A DNA stretch of 64,000 bases, from NCBI GenBank assembly GCA_002422305.1, contig DIUG01000011.1:1-64000 (forward strand). Reading direction: 5' to 3'. The DNA is from Patescibacteria group bacterium UBA6164. GTDB lineage: Bacteria > Patescibacteriota > Gracilibacteria > BD1-5 > UBA6164. A model generated the notes under the pieces. The model worked only from the letters and a program-made list of their open reading frames with translations. It did no database searches and was not told where the DNA came from. Shown here one piece after another: positions 55,888 to 64,000 of the stretch; position 1 is the first letter of the stretch, and the number at the start of each line of letters is the position of its first letter. Both the position numbers and the translations under genes were made by a program.

Positions 55888-58800
55888 TTAATTATTAATT
55901 ACACTTGTATTAGTAATATTTTCATTATTAATACTTTTTATTATTAAACTTCAACTATTATTAGTATAAATATTTTCAGTAAAATATCAATTATTATTTT
56001 GTTTAATAATAAGATTTTCAAATAAATCATAATTAATAAAATTAATATTATTAAGATCCAAATTTTTATATTTAAGTGTAATTCATGTACTTGAATTATA
56101 TCAATGTATTAATACTCAATTATCAATATTTTTAATATTATGTATATAAGGTCTTCATAATATACTTGTATCAATATATATAGTTTTTTTATAATCTCAC
56201 AATGAAGATTTTATAGTGAATATATAATTTCAATATTCAAATTTTTCAAGTGAATTAAAATTAAATAATCAATTACTATTAGTACTTACTACTCATATTA
56301 TTTTATTATCAATAATTTCTTCATTTTCTCTTCTAGCATATATATATATTACAGATTTATTTAAATTTGTTTTTTTAGAAAATCAATTTATTGATAAATA
56401 ATTATTTTTTGATAATCATATATTACTTATTCAAAAACACTCCACTTTATTACAATCACTTATTTCATTATAATCAAATCAAATATATTTACTTATTCAA
56501 GTTTCTTTATTTTTTAGTTTTATTTTATTTACTCAATTAACTAAATAATTGGATTTTAATTCATACTCAAATTTTCAATAATCATCAATTATTCAATTTC
56601 ATATTTTTTCATATATTCATCAAGAATATAAACTTACTTCTATAACACTTTTTGATTTACCAAATCATAAAATAATTATATTATCAGAATATATACTTTT
56701 ATTTGAAATAATATTTATTACATTAATAGAATTAATACTAGAACTATCATTTACCTCAAAAGTATAATTTTTCCTATTAAATTCATCTATTTCAAAAGTA
56801 TAAGTATAAATTCCATTAGATAATTTATGTCTTGAATTATATTCAAAAATTCAATATTTATCAGTATAAACTTTTCATACAATATTATCTCCATTAAATA
56901 TTTTAATAAGTGTGTTTGGTTTAGAACTTCATATTATAACAGGATAATTTGTAGAATATATTCTATCATTATTAAAATCAGCAATATTAATATCTTGTAA
57001 TAAATTTGTAATTGATAAATCATAATCAGTTTCTCATATAGTTCATTGTGTAGTCAATTTAAAGACATCAGTATTTAGTCAAAATTCATCAGATATACCA
57101 TTATGTATAACAAAAATATCAGTAGTAGTATTTTCTAAAGATCATCACATAGGAGTAACTTTTAATTTCATCTTATGTTTTCAATAAGGCAAAATATCAT
57201 TTAAAGTTAATAAAAAATTTCAATCCTCTCATGTATAAATAATTTCATCTTTATTAGTTTTTGTTCAGTTAATAAAAATATCAATATATCAATTAGAAAT
57301 AGTATTTCAAGACAATAATATTTTTTTTGAATTTAATTTATTTTCATCAGTCTTATTTAAATTAAATAAATCAATTTGAGATACTATAGTCGTAACAGGA
57401 TATTCAATACTATAAGTTCAATCATTATTATCTACAATTCAAGTCAAAATAATTCATTCTTCATTTCTAAATTCTAAATTTAATGATTCTCAAATTATTC
57501 TATTTTCATACATATCTACAATCTCTGCCTTAATAGTAACAAATGTATTCTCATCATTATATTTTATAGTATCTACAAAATTAACTTTATAAGGATCACC
57601 TGCTTGAACAATAACAGGAGATGAATTATAACTCCATTGTTGAATATTATTCATATTAAATATAGTAAAATCATTACTTGTAGTAGTTAGATATGAATCA
57701 TTAACAATTATTCTAATTTTAACATCTTGTAAATTTATGTAAGGTAGGTCAGTTATACTTCTCCATACTACAACTCAAGTTTTTCAAATATTTGTAGATT
57801 TTACCTCCAATTGTCTATAAATAGAATTATAATTATTTATAATATAATCCGAAGTTGTATTTTCTAGTGTAGCTACAGACCGATTATTTCAATCATCTAT
57901 AGAATATTCCACAGATAAACTTAAATCATTTCAATCATAATCTTTAGCAGAATATGTAATTTTTTTATCTCAGTGATATAATCAATTTTCTACAGAATTA
58001 ATAGTTAATTCTGGGGCTGAATTATCAACTACTCTTAATTTAATATAATCAACATATAAGCTTACATTATTTTCAAAAGTAGATTTATCTTTAGAGCTAG
58101 AAATAATATAAATTTTATTTGAATTAATATAATTATTAAAATTACTTAAAATAGATGTAATTTTTGGAATTCAAGTTAATGATTCATTATTACTTTCTCA
58201 TAAATTTATCCAATCATTTCAATTCCATATAGCAAATATATTTCATGATGAAGTAGAAAATCAATAATTATAATTACTTATTTTTACTATATCATTTAAT
58301 ACTCAAGATAATGTATATTCATATAAAAATAACGAGTTTTCAGATCAAGTTTGAGTTGTAATTTCTACAATTTCAGAATCTATACTTTTAATTAAATTAT
58401 ATTCATAAGAATTTAATTCATTTCAAATATTTTTTATATTTTCTGGATTCATTGTATTATTTATATCACTAGTAGTATTTAACTTATAAACTTTTACTCC
58501 TAAATTATTATAATCAAAATTATATTCATATGCACACACTGATTTTAAAAATATATTTTTATTTTCACATACATTTTTTCTATATTTATATGCCTCTAGA
58601 TTAGAAAAATCAACATAAGGACTAATATCTAACATAATCCAATCTAATATATTTCACTTATTAAATTGATTTGATTTAACTCAAACATTATTGTAATAAT
58701 AATCTCAAATAATATCATTATAAACATTGATCTTTTTAATACCAAAATTATTTGATTCTAAAAATAATTCTGCTCTTATTTCCGTTTGTGATAAACCATT

Positions 58801-60813
58801 TATTAATACACTTTCTTCGCTATCTTTATACCATATTGTTTTAGTACTATCTCAAAATTCATAGTTTAATAATAATTCTTCTGTATAAACTCCCGTCTTT
58901 GTTAAACTAAATTTTCATCATATACTATTACTTGTCATTTTAACTGTATTTCATCATTTAGATATATATTTATTTACTTTTGTTATATCTTTTAAACTTA
59001 TTTCTAATTCTTTTTCTATATTTATTTTTTGAATATTACTCTCTCATTCTATTTTTATTCTTGGTTCTAATATTTTTATTATTTGTTCACTTTCTATCCA
59101 TTCTGTTCCATTTTCTTCATATTTAAATAATACCCTTCATGTTCAACTTACATTATCTGCTATAAAATACATCTCTCATAGTGTTTCTCATCTTTGTAAT
59201 GTTATTCATGTCACTGACTCTATTTCTGTTTTACTTAAACTTACTATTCATCATTCTACTTCTAATCTTATTATTGTTTCTTCATTTGTATATGATATTT
59301 CTCATCTTCATTCCTCTTCTGTTCATAGTGTCGTACCATCTAATTCTATAACACTACTTGTTTCTGTTGTCTCTATTGTATTTCATTTATATCACGATTC
59401 TCTTGACTCTATATACATTGTTTTTGTATCCGTCAATAATGTCGTATAAACACTTGCTACTCATCAATTATTTATCAAATCTCTCAATTTTATAAATGTT
59501 GAATCTGCTGTATCTGTTATTCATACTAATACATTTCCATTTGTTATTATACCATTATTATCAAACTCATATATTACTTTATCTATTTTTATAGTTTCTC
59601 AATCTAACGGATTTCATGTATAATTTAATTTTCATTTTGCTTTTGTTTGTCTACTTAATCTTGGATCTGTCAATATAAAGCTTATTTTTGAACTTATATC
59701 TCATTTTATTACTTCTTTATCTTGACTAGATATATCTAATTTATTTCTTATTTTTATATTACTTAATATTCATTCTCTATATTCTCATGATGGATTTATT
59801 CATTTTATTTCTGTTGTTTTTGTTTTTCTTCATCTCATATATATTCAATCTACTCTTGTACTTCATCATTTTATATAGGTTGTTAGTGAACTACTCCATA
59901 TCTTACCATCTAAACTTATTTTCTCCTCTTCACTTGTTGTTTCTATTTTTACTTCTATATCTTCATCTGCTATTAATATTCATCATGAATTATTTCTTAA
60001 TTCTACATATATTTCTTCCGATATTTTATCTAATCATATTTCTTTAAGTCATATCATCTCTATTTTTAATTCTCCTTTCTCTTCTAAGTCTATAATTCAA
60101 CTTCCACTTTCACTTCATGTTCATGTTATATAATCCAATACTTCAATAGTAGGAATAGGTCAAGTAGTTAAATAATTAGAAATTTGTAATGAATTAATAA
60201 TAGAAAGAGAAGTAAAATTATTTCAATCTACTGGATTAAAATTTTCAAAAGGTACAGAGATACTTCAAGTATAAATAAAAGGATCTCATTCTTCTGTTAA
60301 AAAATAATTTATATATATTTCTCAAGTAGAATATGAAGTTAAATTTGTTTTAAAATCAATATAATCATTACCTAAAACAAATCATGATAAAGTAATGGAG
60401 TTATCATACCATAAAGATCAAGTAGTAAATGATAATCAAGAAATACTTGAATTAATTGATAAATCTAAATTATAAATATTCAGATTATATGGATTTGTAA
60501 TAGGTAAATTAAAAGAAGTTCATGAAGAAGTTGTAATAATAGGATTTTTAAGTCTATTTGCACCATATCATAAAACTGATCAAGTATATGTATTTGTAAT
60601 ATAATTATATAATTTATTAGAACTAAATCACTGAGTATTTATTCATTTTTCTATATCTACTATTCTATGTTCATTTAATCTACCTGCATTTACATCTAAT
60701 ACAAAAAAAATAGATCAAAAATTTAAAATATTACAAAGCACAAAAAAGAGAGTTATTTTTGCTATAACTTTCTTAAATTTTAAACTCAGTAAATATTTTT
60801 TTATCTTTAACAT
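55888..60813 (-). CDS. giant secreted surface protein, 1641 aa
   Basis: MLKIKKYLLSLKFKKVIAKI then TLFFVLCNILNFGSIFFVLD is a lysine-rich signal peptide ending near DVNAG. The rest is repetitive beta-sandwich-like sequence rich in Thr, Ser, Asn and Asp, with recurrent Ig-like fragments (NSAPELTINSVENG, KITYSAKDYDGNDLSLSVEY, IIWSSKPN-type segments). No enzyme motif and few Cys. It lies directly upstream of the prepilins, so it may be displayed by, or co-exported with, the pilus. A block at about 58830-60110 has clearly different codon choice from its flanks. The start overlaps the end of the gene before it. Confidence 0.8.
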
Positions 60814-61394
60814 CTTATATTTTTATTTAAAATATAAGATATTTTTGGTGGTCATTTATTATTATTAATTAAAACATTATTATTACTTAATAATAATTCA
60901 TAAGTATTATTAAAAGAAACTAGAGAAAAAGTATAACTAGTATCTAAAAAAATAATACTAGATAAAAGCTTTTCTTTTATTTCTTTTTGACTTGAAATAA
61001 ATTCAGTTAATAAATATATTCTCTTAAAAGATAAATCTTTGTTTTTATAATTAGTATTTTTTTCTTTTAATGTAATATTGGTAAGTATTGATTTATTATT
61101 TGTTATAAAATTTAATTTAGATTTAGTTATATTTAATCATTTTAATGATACAATAGTTATTGAACCATCAGAAAAAACATACTCTTTTTCTAGAGTATTT
61201 ACTACTTCTTTATCTTCAGGTGATAATTCTACTATTCTTAAACTTATAATATTATTTATATCATAAAAAATTACCAAGTTATCATATAAATAAGATAGTA
61301 AATTATTCAAAGATAATATTAATATTACAAAAATAGATATAATTTGCTTAAACATATTTGTATTTATATTTTTAATATATAAATATATTAACAT
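60807..61394 (-). CDS. exported or membrane-anchored protein, 195 aa
   Basis: A hydrophobic N-terminus (MFKQIISIFVILILSLNNLL from the second ATG) is followed by a soluble part with SLRIVELSPEDKEVVNTLE and a Leu/Asn-rich end. No family recognised. The first ATG adds 13 residues; the internal Met (61355 region) is an equally likely start. The stop overlaps the giant gene start (ATGTTAA), so the two are coupled. Confidence 0.65.
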
Positions 61395-61457
61395 AAAAAA
61401 CTATAAAACAAAAAAAATACTGTTTTTTTTGTTTTTTTTCTTAATTATTTTTCTTTT

Positions 61458-62264
61458 TTAATCTTCATTAATAATAATTTCATTATTATCTACTTTTATT
61501 AAAGTTGGTATATCAGGTTTTTCAGTATCTGAAACTGTAAAATTATCTGAAACTACTTTTCAGTCTTTATCGTACTCTATAATACCCATATGATTAGTTT
61601 CAATATCAAACTTATATTTTCTTAAAATTTTTCCAGTATCCTCAAAATAATTTTCTCAGTGCATCATTACTCCGTTTTCATAAAAAAAGTCTTGCACTAA
61701 AATTCAGTCTTTCATATAAAATAATTCTTGTCAGTCTTTTACATCATCTTTGTAAGTAAACTTTGACATCATACTTCCATCATCATAATACATAACTACT
61801 TCCCCATTTCTTAGTCCATCTCTATAGTTCTCCTTATAATACAATTTCCCATTTTCATGATAATGTATAGTTTCTCCATCTCTCACTCAATTTTTATAAA
61901 AAGCTTTTTCTCTTACCTCTCAATTTTCATTGTATAAAAAAAACTCTCCTTCTAGTTTTCAATCTTTATAAAAAGATACTACATCTTTTTCCCCATTTGG
62001 AAAAAAAGTAATAAACTCTCACTCTCTTTTTCCATCTTTAAAATATCAAGTTACTTGTTTTCTTTTCGTATCAGCATAATAATCAACATAATCTCAAGTA
62101 TATAAGCTATTATCAGACTTCATATAAGCCATCTGAGTCTCAGAATCTATATTTATAGGAGTAGGAACTTTAAAATATGAATTATATGCAAATAATACTA
62201 TATAAAATCACACTAAAGAAGCCAAAAAATAAAGTCATAATCTCATAATATCATTTTTTTTCAT
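61458..62264 (-). CDS. membrane-anchored MORN-repeat (YwqK-type) protein
   Basis: 268 aa. One N-terminal helix (MRLGLYFLASLVGFYIVLFA) then about seven MORN_2 repeats, such as GYFKDGKREGEFITFFPNGE, SFYKDGKLEGEFFLYNENGE and ENYRDGLRNGEVVMYYDDGS. These repeats fold into a beta-sheet stack and are found in antitoxin-like and cell-surface proteins. Function unknown. It stands alone, ending 63 bases before the next gene start. Confidence 0.85.
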
Positions 62265-62294
62265 TTATAATTTTATTTTAAAAACTAAAATACC

Positions 62295-62327
62295 TTAAAA
62301 ACAATCCTAAACAAGGATTGTTTTTAA
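62295..62327 (-). terminator. rho-independent terminator
   Basis: Fourteen-base arms (62295-62308, TTAAAAACAATCCT, and its exact complement 62314-62327) around a 5-base loop, just after the stop of the secreted protein at 62342 on the minus strand. Confidence 0.7.
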
Positions 62328-62341
62328 ATAATTTTTACATA

Positions 62342-62902
62342 TTAATACCATCTTTTATAAACACATACTGTTTGATAAGCACTATATCAATATGCATATG
62401 TATAAGAAGTCCAAGATCATGGATAAGATAGCCAATAATAGGCACAATGTCAAGAACTACAAGAAATATTTGTATTATATTGTTGTCATGTGTTATGATA
62501 ATTAGAACCACTGGTCATAGAACTATATCCTACTACAGAAGTTCCATTGGTATCTATTCATCTATAAGTACCTGCATTAGCAGAATAATAGTTTGACTGA
62601 TCAAAACTAGGTAACCACATTCATTTACTTGCACAAAATTCTGATGCTTGACCTAATGTCCTAGTCGTAGTATCATATTTCCTCCAATATATGTTATTTC
62701 CTGATGCATCTCTTACATATCAAAGTAAACTTGATGCTATCATATTTGGAGTAATTGCTTGTCAATTATGAAATTGAGATGCAGCAAAATCTGTACTTCA
62801 TCATGTCCAAGTAGCAAAAGCTGCTCACATACCAGCAAGGATTGCTAGTGTAGTTAAAAAACTTGTACCAAACTTTTTAACAAAAGTATTTTTTGTTTCC
62901 AT
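62342..62902 (-). CDS. secreted protein with lectin-like motif, 186 aa
   Basis: METKNTFVKKFGTSFLTTLA and ILAGMGAAFATWTGG form a signal sequence. The mature part has SLLGYVRDASGNNIYWRKYD, ASEFCASKGMWLPSFDQSNY and CSSGHCAYYWLSYPGSWTSY. The Cys, WLP and later Cys-W spacing recalls C-type-lectin-like folds. Third-position choice is more mixed and richer in G/C than in neighbours, with GGT/GGA used beside TGA for Gly. Probably highly expressed. Confidence 0.72.
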
Positions 62903-63000
62903 AAATTATATAAATTATTAAATAAATATTATATGTATAATTATAATAAAAAATATTATAATTCAAGTTTTATAGTTTTTTAGTAAATTATTTTAAAATT

Positions 63001-63035
63001 CCTCCCCCTTCGGGTACCCCCTTTGAAAAAGGGAG
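63001..63035. repeat. GC-rich palindromic repeat, solitary copy
   Basis: CCTCCCCCTTCGGGTACC then CCTTTGAAAAAGGGAG is one arm of the DUF559-type elements (compare 16403 and 26431). No second arm or gene is nearby. Confidence 0.65.
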
Positions 63036-63102
63036 AAATATATATTTTTTAGTTAATTTATATTTAAAAAGAGAGAGAATTAAATTATTTTTTTATTTAA
63101 AT

Positions 63103-63139
63103 GTTATGATTTTGGATAAACTATAACCAAAATCATAAC
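63103..63139 (-). terminator. rho-independent terminator
   Basis: Thirteen-base perfect arms (GTTATGATTTTGG and its complement) with an 11-base loop, 16 bases past the stop of the minus-strand gene at 63156 and followed by an A/T-rich run. Confidence 0.7.
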
Positions 63140-63155
63140 AATTTTAAATATATTT

Positions 63156-64000
63156 TTAAGGTACTTTAACATCAAATATTATTCTTACTTGTCATCAATT
63201 AGAAGGTATATTAGAAGGTCAACTTATACCATCAGTTATAGTATATCTAAGTCTTTCTTCATTTCAACTAGTTCCATCTCAACTAGTTTCAGGAAATATA
63301 TAATATTTAGTTGTTCAAGTTCAAGTATCCCATTTTGATCAAGCTGTTGGTCAAGTAGTATAATACCTAAATCATGTAGGAAGAACATCTTCTACTATTA
63401 TAGAATTTTCTACATCTCAACCAGCATCTCAAGTACCTGAATTAGTAACGGTTATAGTATAAGTTACTACATCTCAACTATTTACTGTTGATTTATCAGC
63501 TATTTTATTTATTGATATACTAGGTATTCAAAAAGTAATAGTAGGTTGTTCTTGTAATTCTGTATATGTAACTGCATTTTTTAATATAACTTTTTTTATT
63601 CATTTTATTGTAGATGTAATAGGAAATGTTATCATACCATTTGCATCTGTTTGCGGAAGTGGATTTCATCAATTGATTTTTCCAGTTCATAAGTCTCAAA
63701 GTACTTCTGCTACAAGATATTCTCACTCAAGAGGAACTCAATTAACATCTAAAAAATATGCTCTTATTTTTATTTCATTTGTTCAATTTGCCTCTGCAGG
63801 ACTATCTTCAACTATTACTCTCGATCTAAGTGTATCAAAAGTAGTTCATGCAGATTCATAAGAAAGTCAATCTTGTCAAGCCTCTCATCAACCTGAATTT
63901 CAAGCAGATCCTTTTGTAAGTATTCAAGCACAAGTTCACTCTTTATCTGTATAATAGTATGTAACTACTCATCATCATCATCAACCTCAACCATTATTTC
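63156..64000 (-). CDS. adhesin-like surface protein, C-terminal part (partial)
   Basis: 281 codons to the window edge, continuing beyond. Starts with a poly-Gly run (NNGGGGGGG, mostly TGA), then VRSR-type Big-1-like sequence (SRVIVEDSPAEANGTNEIKI, AYFLDVNGVPLEGEYLVAE), and a DUF11-like repeat domain (ISINKIADKSTVNSGDVVTY, TITVTNSGTGDAGGDVENSI, IVEDVLPTGFRYYTT). These domains build long extracellular stalks. No anchor is seen at the C-terminus, which ends IIFDVKVP. Confidence 0.75.

Overview
The window reads as a chromosome segment from an uncultivated Gracilibacteria/Absconditabacteria-type bacterium (BD1-5/SR1, Patescibacteria) that decodes UGA as glycine (genetic code 25). Under the standard code almost every gene is broken by in-frame TGA. 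Read as Gly, those codons complete diagnostic motifs: [12 protein letters not shown] of mannose-1-P guanylyltransferase, GITGQDG of GDP-mannose dehydratase, the Walker A loops of several ATPases and the GGLGNQMFQ of a GT11 enzyme. Only TAA and TAG end genes. The sequence is extremely A+T-rich apart from short GC-rich palindromic repeats. All coordinates below assume UGA=Gly.

Region 1 (1-42000) is a surface-polysaccharide locus. A plus-strand operon (manC, gmd, colD-like, NYN protein, fcl/colC-like, then five glycosyltransferases including GT11 and GT10) makes GDP-L-fucose and/or GDP-L-colitose and transfers it. A minus-strand block (phosphomannomutase, galE, a UDP-glucuronate 4-epimerase-like enzyme, ugd) supplies mannose-1-P and UDP-sugars. 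Further glycosyltransferases, an ATP-grasp enzyme, a Wzx flippase and two large GT-C-like membrane proteins follow. Scattered through the locus are accessory genes: six AAA ATPases (most of DUF4143 type), RhuM, DUF1016 nucleases, decayed toxin-antitoxin pairs and an AbiEi antitoxin. Short copies of glycosyltransferase heads and tails lie beside these accessory genes, as if genes had been swapped in and out and left their ends behind.

Region 2 (42000-49440) has gpsA, a large surface protein carrying a staphylococcal-nuclease domain, a DUF2304/GT2 glycosyltransferase and recG. RecG is interrupted in frame, just after its Walker A helix, by 161 codons that encode a DUF559 endonuclease domain bounded by GC-rich terminal inverted repeats. 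A second DUF559 gene with similar terminal repeats sits at 26431-26943, and related gene-free palindromes occur at 16403-16523, 14122-14188, 1396-1432, 46801-46909 and 63001-63035. Together they look like a family of DUF559-linked palindromic mobile elements able to insert within coding sequence without breaking the frame.

Region 3 (49669-64000) is a type IV pilus-like and cell-surface region: four proteins with prepilin N-termini (one fused to an NHL-type beta-propeller), a PilX-like protein, a 1641-residue secreted protein, a MORN-repeat protein, a secreted lectin-like protein and the C-terminal part of a glycine-rich adhesin-like protein. No rRNA, tRNA or CRISPR array was found.
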